The notes below the pieces were generated by a model. The model was not told where the DNA came from, made no database searches, and saw only the letters and a list, made by a program, of their open reading frames with translations. Position numbers and translations under genes: made by a program. A stretch of 64,000 bases of DNA from contig NZ_JAAXPA010000004.1 in assembly GCF_012396235.1 (NCBI RefSeq), positions 295,746 through 359,745 on the forward strand, given 5' to 3'. Source of the DNA: Rhodococcus opacus (GTDB lineage: Bacteria > Actinomycetota > Actinomycetes > Mycobacteriales > Mycobacteriaceae). Shown here piece after piece: positions 57,201 through 64,000 of the stretch; position 1 is the stretch's first letter; each line of letters opens with the position of its first letter.

Positions 57201-57391
57201 ACGGGTTCTTCGACGTCGGCGGAAACTCGCATCGCGTCGTGGAACTGCAGCGTCGTCTCGACGAACGCTGGCCCGGGGCTCTGCGGGTGGGTCAGCTGTT
57301 CGACCTCGTCACCGTGGCGGCGCAGGCCGAGGCGATTTCGCAGTCCACCGACACGAGCGAGGCGTCCGCGCCCGCCACCTACGAGTTCTGA
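48242..57391 (+). CDS. Trimodular NRPS with one half-C and one truncated A domain
   Basis: A 3,049-residue NRPS. Domain order by residue: C1 19-430 (HHVALDG at 148), half-C 443-666 lacking the HHxxxDG half, A1 677-1180, T1 (GGNSL, Ser 1227), C2 1283-1733 (HHIAADA at 1411), A2 1743-2224, T2 (Ser 2279), C3 2337-2777 (HHIAADG at 2462), A remnant 2783-2955, T3 (GGNSH, Ser 2996). No epimerase, methyltransferase or thioesterase. A1 code by eye is about D-F-W-S-V-G-M-V-H-K, threonine-like; A2 about D-A-L-F-V-G-G-V-M-K, unassigned. GTG 48242 overlaps the A-protein end. C1 at the N-terminus suggests an acyl or upstream carrier donor. Confidence 0.92.
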   Translation: MVALREHHTEAVGGAEVPFPLSSAQYEAWLAQQLAPDVPLCIAQYVEVHGDLDVDLLREATVATADEFGSPFLRLIDRDGQPFQLVDPSTDRSIGLLDFRGDAEPVDAARRWMRADCETPLDPTRDRLVESSILRVGETHYLWYSKIHHVALDGYGAMTMLNRIAARYTAKVLDRELPPNEAVDPRQLYEADQQYRSSTRFAADRQFWAERVGGLGPGSSLARRTGPAVATSTDVTAPLPDAAERALGDAGAHGTAKIIAAFACYLSRTTGRRDVLVKIPVSARTTATLRRSGGMVAGVVPLPVQICPGDTVGQLVERVQLDLMGALRHQRFGLGDIRRDAGAGAAQSLSGPMVNVMLFHQELVLGPLVGEYHIVTSGPVEDLLVNVYRSGTPVRTFVHFLANPNRYDADEVGAHHRQFLELLGDFVTADADAALTTVHEETAQLDFWTRTLADAPPVLDLPTDRPRPARPSHRSAAVDVALDPDLRRSLEAFAAEHRAVAATVIHAVLALVLARSARTDDVVLGAGTDTDPVVLRTHVCGSDRFGEYVGTVRDADAEAFAHRGVPARRILDILDPPRSTSHAPLFQVLLEFADQAGELGDLDLRVTVSDTTARFTYATDLFDAATVEGIARRFVRTAATAAADPSVVIGDLDLVEPAERAVQQDWSIRPGDAADETTLGELFAARAARSPDATAVVSGGERTSYGDLDARSNRLARHLLSRGVGPESSVAVAMPRSAALVVALVAIVKAGAAYLPIDADHPGERSARVLDDAHPVCILATRDTAVALPASDIPVLLLDSTDTDLDGSSADPLTDADRTPVDPDSLAYVVYTSGSTGRPKGVAVSHSNVVSLFTSTRDLFRFADTDVWTMFHSPAFDFSVWELWGALLHGGTLVVVDFDTTRSPAAFLALLRRERVTVLSQTPTAFSQLIEATDAEDDAGPPLLRYVVLGGEALDFGQLERWYSRHDEDAPVLVNMYGITETTVHVTHLPLGRGLAAAAWTSKVGRPIPGFRVSVLDARLHPVPVGVAGELYVAGPQVARGYLGRAGLTASRFVADASGARMYRTGDIVRWRRDGSLDYLGRDDLQVEIRGFRVELGEVEWVLGRCDGVAQAVVTLHEDPVTGPAPAAYVVPEAGAIVDTEAVLEFAGTALPSYMVPASVTVLERLPLTVNGKLDRAALPAPVTASRAEFVAPGTPAEESLTVIFAALLGVPAVGVDDDFFALGGNSLIAAKVVARIHGVLGAGVGVRDVFEARTVRSLAARVSRAASADRPPLVATDRSAAAPVSLAQTRMWFLDQFDTTSPAYNIAAAFRLRGHLDVAALHTALTDVVDRHEALRTIFPMRGDTPVQSVIPAAEAVPGLRAVTVSGESDLRGRLAAALSAGFEVTAQVPLRAHLFEVGPRDHALALVVHHIAADALSLGPLARDITSAYTARARGHAPAWVPLPVQYADYSIWQRALLGSEDDPGSLMSRQLGYWRSALADAPVVTDLPMDRARPEHRSLAGARESFDIGDRLHRKVVALAREHDATVFMVTHAAFAVLVSRLGSATDVVIGSAVAGRGEAVLDDVVGMFVNTLALRTPVHGADSFTALLAAVRDRDLEAFAHAEVPFERVVEALALPRTTAHAPLFQVLFEFQDVVRPTPSLPELEVEEIDLGVSVSTFDLQLTLAERFGEDGSPAGISAGFTYATDIFDAATVRKFAERYVRFLDAVVADPDVPLARFDLLSPGEREALVPVRGRPTGTTRLLPEILSAAAARDPHAVALSYGNAVMSYRELDDWSNRLAWVLIRRGIGPEDHVAIGLVRSVELVVSVWAVAKSGASFVPVDPSLPPGRIADILADCGAVAGLTVAEQRDRMPDGVEWLLLDYPGPTRRWESRPITDDDRVVPLRPGHPAYLMYTSGSTGAPKGVVILHAGLQNFTIDQRTRYATTNASRVLNLASPGFDATMLEYLAAFGAGARLVIAAPHVYGGAALTELLAAERITHAFATPAVLATIDPRGLRLLRTLVVGGERCPPELLARWASGRTLLVGYGPTETTVMSNIGDPMTPGDPVRIGHPMRGVRELVLDEWLRPVPVGVVGELYVLGDGLARGYHRRAGVSAASFVANPFDHPGSRMYRTGDLMRWTKDGRLEYLGRNDFQVKLRGQRVEPGEVEAALTRCPGVAQAVVVVRHTPAAEAVLAGYVTAEDGADLDTSEVMQFAGSVLAPFMVPASVTILDRLPLGANGKVDRHALPEPEFAPRIFRAPGTPFESAVADVFAEVLGTGVVGADDDFFASGGNSLTATQVVARINSALGTDVGVRDVFETPTVRALAARIARETAGGEARPAIAGPRRPDAVPLSWAQHRMWLLNQFDPSSPAYNVAMIVRLSGDLDVDALTAALADVVDRHESLRTRYPYGDSGPTQVIVGAGHVAQLTVSTSDDPVREQISELVSAGFDVATEVPMRARLFELGDREHVLVVVVHHIAADGFSMVPLARDVMTAYTARSEGCAPGWEPLPVQYPDYTVWQRELLGSEDDADSLLSRQLDYWRSALADAPAVTALPTDRDRPRRRSATGDRVTFGIGADLHRGAVALARARRCTVFMVVHAALAVLLARSGGTDDVVIGSPVAGRGEAVLDDVVGMFVNTLVLRTDVSGTFDDLLARVRETDLAAYAHADVPFERVVEALNPPRSQSHSPLFQVLLEFRNTEHPDLALPHLEAEVLEPDVEVSLFDLQLTVRERYDESGTPEGMTAGFTYATDLFDAATMQALADRFTRILAAFVADPTVAVGDVDVLAPDERTRIREWSAAAETVVLDPRLELSPEGVTGAVYVADTPEHHISAPAAAATFVANPFGAPGSRMVRTGALARWNRSGRLLSVGATGPPSRSVTEVVASHPAVREAVVLTTATGVTAFWVPAAAAAVLPMADDLREFSAGRLDARSVPTRFVALGAVPRTADGEVDENALRALVSEAAPAPGESRHRWTTLQRSVAEHWTAVLGHDDFGPEDGFFDVGGNSHRVVELQRRLDERWPGALRVGQLFDLVTVAAQAEAISQSTDTSEASAPATYEF
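49567..50240 (+). other. Half-condensation domain in NRPS
   Basis: This segment aligns with the C-terminal half of C domains: [20 protein letters not shown] resembles [10 protein letters not shown] in C2/C3, and [20 protein letters not shown] and [12 protein letters not shown] match the later part. The first half with HHxxxDG is absent. C1 immediately before it is complete, so it is a vestige of an extra C domain or a structural insert. Confidence 0.75.
56594..57105 (+). other. Truncated, catalytically dead adenylation domain
   Basis: Between C3 and T3 only about 170 residues remain where about 500 are expected. A1-A6 including the P-loop and substrate pocket are missing. The A7 motif reads RTGALARW instead of RTGDLVRW, A8 is unrecognisable, and A10 is DGEVDENAL with the catalytic Lys replaced by Glu. 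The tail [14 protein letters not shown] and FVALGAVP resemble the free-standing A protein. Confidence 0.85.
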
Positions 57392-57411
57392 CCAGCCGGG
57401 AGGAGGCAACC

Positions 57412-60400
57412 GTGACCGTGCGACATCCCGCACCGGGCGACGACGACATCGCCGTGGTCGGCATCGCCGCGCGCTACCCCGAGGCCGCGAACCTGGCGGA
57501 GTTCCGCGCCAATCTCGCGGCGGGCCGGGATTCGGTGCGCCCCCTGTCGCGGTCACGGGCAAAGGAGACCGGGCTGGGACCTCCCTCGCACTACCACGCG
57601 ATGGGTTTCGTCGAGGACATCTCCACGTTCGACTACGCCTTCTTCACCTTGTCGAAACGGGAAGCGTCGCTGATCGACCCGCAACAGCGGATCGCACTGG
57701 TCCTCGCATATCAGGCGGTCGAGGACGCCGGATACTCGGTGGCGGAGTTCCGCGACAGCGCGACGGCGGTGGTGTTCAGCGCCGCCACCTCGACGTATCC
57801 GGCGATGTGGGCGGAACCGGGTGTGCTGAGCACACTGGGCAACGTTCCGTTCGCCGTGCCGGCCCGGATCGCGTACCAACTCGGCCTCACCGGCCCCTGC
57901 TACGCCGTCGATTCGGGTTGCAACGGATCGCTGATCGCGGTGCACCACGCCTGCCGGGAGCTGCGGTCGGGTGACGCCGATTTCGCCCTCGCGGGCGGAG
58001 TCAGTCTGCGGGTGAACGGTCTCCGCGCCGACATGGCGGAGGGATCCGCGGAACTGATGTCACCCGGCGGGCGTTGCCGCGCGTTCGACGCGAACGCGGA
58101 CGGCACCGCGGTCGGGGAGGGTGGGGCGGCGCTTCTCCTGACCACGATGGCCCGCGCCCGCGCCGACCGCGTCCCGGTCCACGCCGTGATCCGTGGCACC
58201 GCAACGGTGTCCAGTGGTCATTCGTCCGCGACGATCAGCTCCCCGAGCGCCCGGGCGCAGGTGGCCGTCATCTCCCGGGCCTGGAAGAAGGCGGGTCTCA
58301 CCCCGGACGATGCCGGGTACCTCGAGGCCCACGGATCGGGAACTCCGCTGGGCGACGCGGTCGAACTCGAAGGGATCACGTCCGCGTTCCGGGGCCGTCC
58401 CGGCGTACTGCCGATCGGTTCGGTGAAGACCAACATCGGTCACCTCGACCACGCCGCCGGGGTGTCCGGCCTCGTGAAGGCGATCCTGGCCGTCGAGCAC
58501 GGCGAGTTGTACCCGTCGCTGCACTTCGAACGGCCCACCGGTGGAGTCGACCTCGCGGGCAACGGAATCGAAGTGGTCACCGAGGCCCGGACGTGGAGCG
58601 ACGAGACCGGACCCCGGCGGGCGGGGGTGAGTTCGTTCAGCCTCGGCGGCATCAACGCGCACTGCGTGGTCGAACAACCGCCCGCGCGTGCCACCGGATC
58701 GCGCGGCGGCACCACGAGTCGACTGGTCGGGGTGTCGGCGAAGAGCGTGGGCGCCCTCGCCACGCTGTGTACCGAACTGGCGACGGCCGTGCGCGGGCAC
58801 GACCTCGACGATGTGGTCTTCACCCTCAATCGCGGCCGCCCGCACCACGACCACCGGGTAGCGGTGCACGCACGCAGCATCGCCGAACTCGCGCAGTCGC
58901 TCGCCGCCCGTGCCGCCGAACTCGACGCCCGCGGCGAGGACTCCGCACCGACCACTCGGCAACGCCCCGCTGTGGCGTTGCTGCTGTCGCCCGACCGGAT
59001 GCCGCCCGCACTGCGCGGCCGCACCCTGCCGTCGGAGCTTCCCGCCACCGGCGACGAGGCGGACCTCCTTGCCGGCCAGATCGCCGTCCACCGGGAACTC
59101 CGGGCCGCGGGAGTCACCGTCGACGCCGTCCTCAGTGGCGGCGTGTCCCGGTACGCGGCCCGGTATCTGCGGGACACACTGTCGGCGGTGGAGGCTGCCG
59201 ACATCGCGGCCGCGGCCGCGGACCCCTCGATCGACACCGACCGGCTCGTCGCCGTCGCGAAGGGAATGCTCGCGGACGGACCCGTCGTCTTCGTGGAGCC
59301 GAGCCCGGAGGGACGCCTCGGCGCACTGCTCGCCGACGCTCTCCGCGACACGGCGGACGCCGACATGCTCCGTGCGCCGGACACGTCCGACGCGGTCACG
59401 CACCTCCTCGCCGGGCTGTACGAGCGCGGAGTCGACCTCGACTGGGCGGCCGTCGACCGCGGTGACGACTCGGCCTGGCGAGTGCGGCTACCCGGCCACC
59501 CGATGCGCGGTTCGCGGTGCTGGTTCGACCTCCCGGGCCAACCCGACTGGGACGACGCCCCGGACAGTCCGTCGGCGGAACCGAGCCCCCGATCGGTGAC
59601 GGACGCGCCGGAAGACAGCCTCGACTGGTTGCAGACGACACTGCGCGAGTTGCTCCACAGCGAGAGGGACGTCGGCGCCGACGACGACTATTTCGACCTC
59701 GGTGGAAACTCGCTCATCGGCATGCAACTCGTCGACCGGGTGTCGGACCGATACGGGGTCCGGCCCAAACTCATCGACCTCTACGAGCGGCCGAAGGTCG
59801 CAGACTTCGCCGCACTCCTCGCGGACGGCACGTCCGCGTCCGGTGGGCTGCCCCCGATCATGCCGCGGGGGCGGCACGTGATGTCGTTCGGTCAGGTACG
59901 CATGTGGTTCCATCACCAACTCGACGCCGCGACGACCATCTACAACCTGCCGATGGTCAGCGAATTGCACGGGCCGATCGACGAATCCGCCGTTCGGGGA
60001 ATGTGGGACGACCTCGCCGCACGGCACCGGGTGCTGCTGTCCAACTACGTCGAGGTCGACGGGGAGCCGGAACTGCGGATCCGCGAAACCCTCGGCGACT
60101 TCTTCCGCACCGCCGACGTGTCGGGCGAACCGGATCCGGTGGCCGCGGCCCGGGCCCTCGTGCACGACGCCGCGGTGGCACCGTTCGACCTGGCCACCGA
60201 CCCGCTTGTGCGGGCACTGCTCATCAGGATCGGTCCCGACGAGCACGTCCTGCAGGTCACCACCCACCATTCCGTCAACGACGGGGGTTCGCCGAGGATC
60301 TTCGAGCAGGAACTGCCCGCCCTGTACGCGGCACGCCGCGCCGGCCGCCGCGCCGACCTCGCACCGCTCCCCATCGAGTACTGGGACTACGCCCTGTGGC

Positions 60401-61842
60401 AGCGGGAACTCATCGCGAGTGCCGCGCTCGACTCCGAACTCGAATACTGGAGAACCGTTCTGGAGGACGTACCGCTGCTCCGGCTGCCCACCGACTTCCC
60501 GCGTCCGGAGCGGAAGAACTTCACCGGCGCGTTCCACACGTTCACCGTCTCCGAGGAGCTGACCCGGAGCCTGCGGGCCGTGGCCCGGAGGGAGTCTGTG
60601 TCGCTGTTCGTGGTGCTGCTCTCCGCGTTCTACCTCCTCATGGCGAGCCGCAGCCGCCAGCGCGACCTCGTGGTCGGGACACCGACGACCGGACGCAACC
60701 GGCCGGAACTGTCCGGCATGATCGGGTACTTCAACAGCACGGTGGCGCTGCGCGCCGACCTGTCCGGGGACCCGAACATCACGGAGCTGTGCGCACGCGT
60801 GCGTGATGTCGTGCTCGGCGCCCTCGAACACCAGGAGATCCCGTTCGACCGCGTCGTCACCGCACTCACCGGCGACCGGGACCTGAGCCGGACACCACTG
60901 TTCGACGTCTGCCACGTCCACCAGGAACTGCCGGCGCTGCAGTCGCAGCAAGGACTCACCGAGACGCTGTTCGACCAGGAGGATCCCGCGGCCATCGCGT
61001 TCGGCGGGGTGCCGTCCGGCACGGCCAAGTTCGATCTCACCCTCGTCACCACGGAGCGGGGCGGCGAGGACGGCATGGCGGCCGGGCTCGAGTTCAGCAC
61101 GGAACTGTTCACCGAGCAGACTGCCGCCGCGCTGTGCGCCGAATACGTCCGGATCCTCGAAGGTGTCGCGGATGCGCCTCGCACACAACCTGTTTCCGTG
61201 TTCCTGACCGACGCGGCCCCCGCCCCGGTGGCGCGGCTGGTGGCGCCACCCCTGGTCCCGGCCGACCGGCCCCGGCAACCCTCGACCGGCGCGGAACCGC
61301 CGAGCTACTCGACCGCACGGGTGACGGCGACACTCGACGGACAACCGGGCCACCCGGAACTGCTCGCCGCCTGGCTCACGCTCCTCGCCTGGTACACGGC
61401 GCAGGACGAGGTGGCCGTGGGCACCGCCCCGGGACCGGGGGCATCGCCGCGGCTCGTGGTCGCGGACCTGTCGGGAGATCCCACCTACCCGGAGCTGGTG
61501 GAGACCGTACGCCGGGAGCTGTCTTCGGATCCTCGCGCGGCCGACACGGCGGCGCAGCACTTCCCCGTGCGCTGCGACGGGGAGCGCGACGACAGCGCCG
61601 AACGGGCAGACCTGTCGCCCGTCGAACTCGGGCTGTCGTGGACCCGCGGTCCGACGGCACTCACCCTCGAACTCGACTACGCCACCGACCTCTTCGACCG
61701 GAGCACGGCTACCGCGATGCTCACCGACCTCCGGCGGCTGCTGGCCGGACTCGTGGCCCATCCCGACCTGCCCACTCAGGAGGTGGCGATGGAGTACGTG
61801 CATCAGGACGACACCGGCTTTTCGACGGAGGCGGCGCGATGA
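57412..61842 (+). CDS. Hybrid PKS-NRPS protein: KS-(AT remnant)-T-C-half-C
   Basis: A 1,476-residue protein. KS spans about 12-425 with Cys170 in DSGCNGSL (unusual for TACSS), His307 in EAHGSGT and His344 in KTNIGHLDHAAG. A KS-AT linker follows, then an AT-like region of about 175 residues (521-697) without GHSxG, then a post-AT linker (HPMRGSRCWF). T has Ser767 in GGNSL. C (822-1260) has HHSVNDGG at 952. The C-terminal 1300-1456 is a half-C. GTG 57412 has GGGAGGAGGC upstream. A trans-acting AT or direct ACP transfer is needed for extension; the FkbH-type carrier unit could be used here. Confidence 0.9.
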   Translation: MTVRHPAPGDDDIAVVGIAARYPEAANLAEFRANLAAGRDSVRPLSRSRAKETGLGPPSHYHAMGFVEDISTFDYAFFTLSKREASLIDPQQRIALVLAYQAVEDAGYSVAEFRDSATAVVFSAATSTYPAMWAEPGVLSTLGNVPFAVPARIAYQLGLTGPCYAVDSGCNGSLIAVHHACRELRSGDADFALAGGVSLRVNGLRADMAEGSAELMSPGGRCRAFDANADGTAVGEGGAALLLTTMARARADRVPVHAVIRGTATVSSGHSSATISSPSARAQVAVISRAWKKAGLTPDDAGYLEAHGSGTPLGDAVELEGITSAFRGRPGVLPIGSVKTNIGHLDHAAGVSGLVKAILAVEHGELYPSLHFERPTGGVDLAGNGIEVVTEARTWSDETGPRRAGVSSFSLGGINAHCVVEQPPARATGSRGGTTSRLVGVSAKSVGALATLCTELATAVRGHDLDDVVFTLNRGRPHHDHRVAVHARSIAELAQSLAARAAELDARGEDSAPTTRQRPAVALLLSPDRMPPALRGRTLPSELPATGDEADLLAGQIAVHRELRAAGVTVDAVLSGGVSRYAARYLRDTLSAVEAADIAAAAADPSIDTDRLVAVAKGMLADGPVVFVEPSPEGRLGALLADALRDTADADMLRAPDTSDAVTHLLAGLYERGVDLDWAAVDRGDDSAWRVRLPGHPMRGSRCWFDLPGQPDWDDAPDSPSAEPSPRSVTDAPEDSLDWLQTTLRELLHSERDVGADDDYFDLGGNSLIGMQLVDRVSDRYGVRPKLIDLYERPKVADFAALLADGTSASGGLPPIMPRGRHVMSFGQVRMWFHHQLDAATTIYNLPMVSELHGPIDESAVRGMWDDLAARHRVLLSNYVEVDGEPELRIRETLGDFFRTADVSGEPDPVAAARALVHDAAVAPFDLATDPLVRALLIRIGPDEHVLQVTTHHSVNDGGSPRIFEQELPALYAARRAGRRADLAPLPIEYWDYALWQRELIASAALDSELEYWRTVLEDVPLLRLPTDFPRPERKNFTGAFHTFTVSEELTRSLRAVARRESVSLFVVLLSAFYLLMASRSRQRDLVVGTPTTGRNRPELSGMIGYFNSTVALRADLSGDPNITELCARVRDVVLGALEHQEIPFDRVVTALTGDRDLSRTPLFDVCHVHQELPALQSQQGLTETLFDQEDPAAIAFGGVPSGTAKFDLTLVTTERGGEDGMAAGLEFSTELFTEQTAAALCAEYVRILEGVADAPRTQPVSVFLTDAAPAPVARLVAPPLVPADRPRQPSTGAEPPSYSTARVTATLDGQPGHPELLAAWLTLLAWYTAQDEVAVGTAPGPGASPRLVVADLSGDPTYPELVETVRRELSSDPRAADTAAQHFPVRCDGERDDSAERADLSPVELGLSWTRGPTALTLELDYATDLFDRSTATAMLTDLRRLLAGLVAHPDLPTQEVAMEYVHQDDTGFSTEAAR
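58955..59530 (+). other. Vestigial acyltransferase domain
   Basis: After the KS-AT linker the sequence PAVALLLSPDRM stands where FLFPGQG is expected, and VDAVLSGGVSRYAARYLRD where VDAVIGHSLGEYAAA is expected. The catalytic Ser motif is lost, most of the large subdomain is absent, and the segment ends in GPVVFVEPSPEGRLGALL before the post-AT linker. It is therefore inactive as an AT. Confidence 0.8.
61310..61780 (+). other. Second half-condensation segment at C-terminus of PKS-NRPS
   Basis: After the complete C domain comes another C-terminal-half C-like segment, ELLAAWLTLLAWYTAQDEVAVG to LELDYATDLFDRSTA, with no HHxxxDG half. It parallels the half-C at 49567 in the NRPS, where it also follows a complete C. 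Here it ends the protein, so it may serve as docking. Confidence 0.65.
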
Positions 61843-62699
61843 GTGAAGGCAGTGCGATGAGCGTCGGTGTGGTGGGGGCGGGGACCATGGGCGCCGGGGT
61901 GGCCGAATGTCTCGCGCAGGCCGGCCACGACGTGATCGTCGTCGACCCCGACCCGCAGGCCGTCGAACAGGCGCGATCTCGGATGCGCGACTCGCTGCGG
62001 CTCGCGATACTCCTCGGCCGGGCCGGTGGTCCGAAACCTGCCGAGGTCACCGCGCGGGTGCACTGGACCGGGCAGCTGACCGATCTGCGGCACGCCGCCG
62101 TCGTCATCGAATGCGTCCCCGAGCGAATCGACCTCAAGGAGAAGGTCTTCGCCGAACTGGACCGTGTGTGCGCACCCGACGCGCTACTCGCGTCGTGCAC
62201 CTCCGGCATCCCCGTCGACCGACTCGCCGCGAGTACCACGAGACCGGAACAGGTTGTCGGACTGCACTTCATGAACCCCGCCCCGCTCAAGGACACCGTG
62301 GAGGTGGTGCGGGGGCCGCGGACGTCGCCGCAGTCGCTGGACCGTGCGCTGACGCTCCTCGCCACACTGGACAAGACCGGCATCGTCGTCGGCGACGGAC
62401 CTGGATTCCTGCTGAACCGTGTCCTCATGCTGTGTATCGCGGAGGCGGCGACCGCCCTCGGCGACGGTATCGCCGACGCGGACACCACCGATGCGTTGTT
62501 CGAAGGCTGCCTCGGCCACCCGATGGGACCACTGCGGACCGCCGACCTGATCGGCCTGGACAACGTCCACGACACGATGACCGCGCTGCGCGAGTTGACC
62601 GGTGACGACCACTACCGCCCGCCCGAGCCGCTCGTCGCCCTGGTCGAGGCCGGTCATCTCGGGCGTAAGACCGGGCGAGGATTCCATGAGTACCGGTGA
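61839..62699 (+). CDS. 3-hydroxyacyl-CoA dehydrogenase-like enzyme (FkbK/ZmaG-like)
   Basis: A 286-residue NAD-dependent dehydrogenase. The Rossmann motif is VGVVGAGTMGAGVAECLAQ, followed by VIECVPERIDLKEKVF, the catalytic His in GLHFMNPAP and GDGPGFLLNRVL. In FK520/FK506 and zwittermicin pathways the homologue oxidises a carrier-bound glyceryl or seryl hydroxyl to the semialdehyde. It completes the set ACP, FkbI-like, FkbH-like, FkbK-like in this cluster. ATG 61839 overlaps the previous stop; a second ATG at 61857 is possible. A 14-base overlap joins it to the next NRPS. Confidence 0.9.
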   Translation: MSEGSAMSVGVVGAGTMGAGVAECLAQAGHDVIVVDPDPQAVEQARSRMRDSLRLAILLGRAGGPKPAEVTARVHWTGQLTDLRHAAVVIECVPERIDLKEKVFAELDRVCAPDALLASCTSGIPVDRLAASTTRPEQVVGLHFMNPAPLKDTVEVVRGPRTSPQSLDRALTLLATLDKTGIVVGDGPGFLLNRVLMLCIAEAATALGDGIADADTTDALFEGCLGHPMGPLRTADLIGLDNVHDTMTALRELTGDDHYRPPEPLVALVEAGHLGRKTGRGFHEYR

Positions 62700-64000
62700 G
62701 GTGCTGCCCCTCACCTACGACCAGCTCGCGGTGCTCCGCGCCGGTGTTCCCGACGCCTCCTTCGGCCAGTATCTCGAACTCGACGGCCCGCTCGACGAAG
62801 ACCGGTTCTGCCGGGTCCTGCAGCAGACTCTGGCCGAATGCACCGGACTGCACTGCACTTTCGTGCTCGACGGCCCGGAACTCGGGCAGGTCACCGGCGC
62901 CCCGGCGACCGGCCCGGACGTCCTCGACGCCGCCGCGTCCGACGACCCCGGCCGACTCGTGACGACGTGGATCGACCAGGAGCTGACCCGCCCGATGGAC
63001 CCCGCCACCGGACCGCTGTACGTGCACGTCCTGTTCCGGCTGCCGCACGGCCGATACGGTTGGTTCCAGCGCTATCACCGATTGGTGAACGACGAACCGG
63101 GCATGACGGCGATCGTCCACCGCACCGCCGAGGCCTACGAGTCGGGGGAATCCGTTCCCACCTCGCCGCCGGAGTCCCGGCCGTTCGTGTCGCCCTCCGT
63201 CCCGCTGACCTCCGATGCGCGGTACCGCGAGAGCGACTCGTGGGCGGACGACCGCCGCTACTGGGAGCACCTGCTCGCCGGAGCGCCGCGACACGAGACC
63301 CCGCCCGGTCCGGTCTCCGAGGAGGAGGACCTCGGCCCGTTCACCGTTCCCGCCGACGGCGCGCTCGTGCGGCTCGCACGCCGCAGCGGTGGCGGTCCCG
63401 CCGCCGTCCTGCTCGCCGCGCTGGCGGTGTACTGGCACAGCCGCACCGCCGTCGACGACGTGGTGGTCGGGCACCGGTCGCACGGGTCCACCACACCCGT
63501 GAGGCTCTCCCTCACACCGCAACTCACATTCGATGCGCTGACACGGCACGTGGGTCTGCAACTCCGGAGATCCCGGAGACACCGGTTCCTCGCTTCCACG
63601 GATGGTCCGGTGGACTCGTGGCCTGTGGCAGGCGGATTGCGCGATCCGCTCGGCGTCGAGCGCATCGGTGCGGGTGCCGTCACCGTCGTGAAGCGGTGGG
63701 ACTCCGCCGGTGACGGGGTGTTCGTCGAAGTCGACGACTGGGACGGTTCCTGGACCGTCGACGTGCACGGCCCCGGCGACGCGCAGCGCCTCTCCCGCAT
63801 TCTCGAAACCGCGGTCGGGGCACCGGATAGGCCGTTGGCTCGTGTGGATGTGTTGGGTGTGGTGGAGCGGGGGGTGTTGGTGCCGGTGCGGGGTAGGGCT
63901 GGTGTGGGGGTGCGGTTGTTGCCGGAGATTTTGGCGGGGGGTGTGGGGTTGGGTGGGGGTGGTGTGGCGGTGTCGTGTGGGGGTGTGGAGTTGTCGTATG
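62686..64000 (+). CDS. NRPS, N-terminal C domain and start of A domain (cut by window edge)
   Basis: At least 438 residues of a further NRPS that runs off the window. The C domain (about 8-385) is divergent: the catalytic motif reads QRYHRLVNDEPG around residue 131, with the second His and Asp present but first His changed to Tyr and Gly to Glu. The adenylation domain begins VPVRGRAGVGVRLLPEIL, matching the A2 opening [18 protein letters not shown]. From about 63838 codon usage changes sharply to G/T third positions. Confidence 0.88.
   Translation, partial: MSTGEVLPLTYDQLAVLRAGVPDASFGQYLELDGPLDEDRFCRVLQQTLAECTGLHCTFVLDGPELGQVTGAPATGPDVLDAAASDDPGRLVTTWIDQELTRPMDPATGPLYVHVLFRLPHGRYGWFQRYHRLVNDEPGMTAIVHRTAEAYESGESVPTSPPESRPFVSPSVPLTSDARYRESDSWADDRRYWEHLLAGAPRHETPPGPVSEEEDLGPFTVPADGALVRLARRSGGGPAAVLLAALAVYWHSRTAVDDVVVGHRSHGSTTPVRLSLTPQLTFDALTRHVGLQLRRSRRHRFLASTDGPVDSWPVAGGLRDPLGVERIGAGAVTVVKRWDSAGDGVFVEVDDWDGSWTVDVHGPGDAQRLSRILETAVGAPDRPLARVDVLGVVERGVLVPVRGRAGVGVRLLPEILAGGVGLGGGGVAVSCGGVELSY
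63838..64000 (+). other. G/T-rich compositional shift at A-domain start
   Basis: The last 160 bases contain only 13 cytosines, against a C-rich background just upstream. Third codon positions become almost all G or T. The reading frame continues unbroken across the change into an adenylation domain. Confidence 0.85.

Noticed and set aside
59488..61803. A 771-codon minus-strand frame under the KS-T-C gene
   Set aside because: It is a shadow of the plus-strand gene, with no recognisable domain and biased composition.
1..64000. tRNA or rRNA genes, CRISPR arrays, insertion sequences, integrase attachment sites
   Set aside because: No tRNA-like cloverleaf end, spaced direct repeat array, transposase or integrase motif was recognised on either strand by reading.

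Overview
The window is high-GC DNA from a mycolata-type actinobacterium, most likely a Rhodococcus of the jostii/opacus kind. This rests on GC-rich third codon positions, DevR/DevS-like dormancy regulators, tandem universal stress proteins, an acyl-ACP desaturase, FprA, MetZ, a WXG100-like protein, many GTG starts and tightly overlapping operons. I see no rRNA, tRNA, CRISPR array, insertion sequence or phage gene.

Layout. 0-8 kb is a dormancy/stress neighbourhood: universal stress proteins, an F420-type luciferase-like oxidoreductase, a decayed hydrolase pseudogene, an acyl-ACP desaturase, a nitroreductase and a NarL-type response regulator convergent with its GAF-GAF histidine kinase. 8-25 kb is mostly housekeeping: thyA-dfrA, cobF, an Fpg/Nei glycosylase, purT, fprA, rhodanese-metZ, a small WXG100/DUF1023 hydrolase/lipoprotein group, a HAD phosphatase and a TauE/SafE permease. 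A 60-bp palindromic repeat occurs twice here (about 10.9 and 20.5 kb).

25-43 kb holds two sulfur-scavenging operons. Each begins with an S-box-like (SAM) riboswitch followed at once by a tiny Cys-containing leader peptide of the H-[IV]-D-L-C-R type and then stem-loops. Operon 1 encodes a polar amino-acid-type ABC importer, a GNAT acetyltransferase and three luciferase-like monooxygenases, a set resembling Bacillus ytm/yxe operons for S-modified cysteines. Operon 2 encodes a peptide/nickel-type ABC importer, four further luciferase-like monooxygenases and a DUF1684 protein. The likely role is import and oxidative C-S cleavage of organosulfur compounds when SAM and cysteine are low.

43 kb to the right edge is a biosynthetic cluster in one long overlapping operon: carrier protein, acyl-CoA dehydrogenase, KAS III-like enzyme, FkbH-like HAD enzyme, free-standing adenylation protein, a 3,049-residue NRPS, a KS-(AT remnant)-T-C protein, a 3-hydroxyacyl-CoA dehydrogenase and the start of another NRPS. 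The small genes resemble those making hydroxy-, methoxy- or aminomalonyl-ACP units. The megasynthases carry several crippled domains: an A domain cut to its C-terminal third and lacking catalytic residues, an AT without its GHSxG serine, and two half-condensation domains. The free-standing A protein shares distinctive C-terminal sequence with the dead A remnant, so it may load that module in trans. Within the last ~165 bases composition shifts abruptly to a G/T-rich strand, marking a different adenylation domain.
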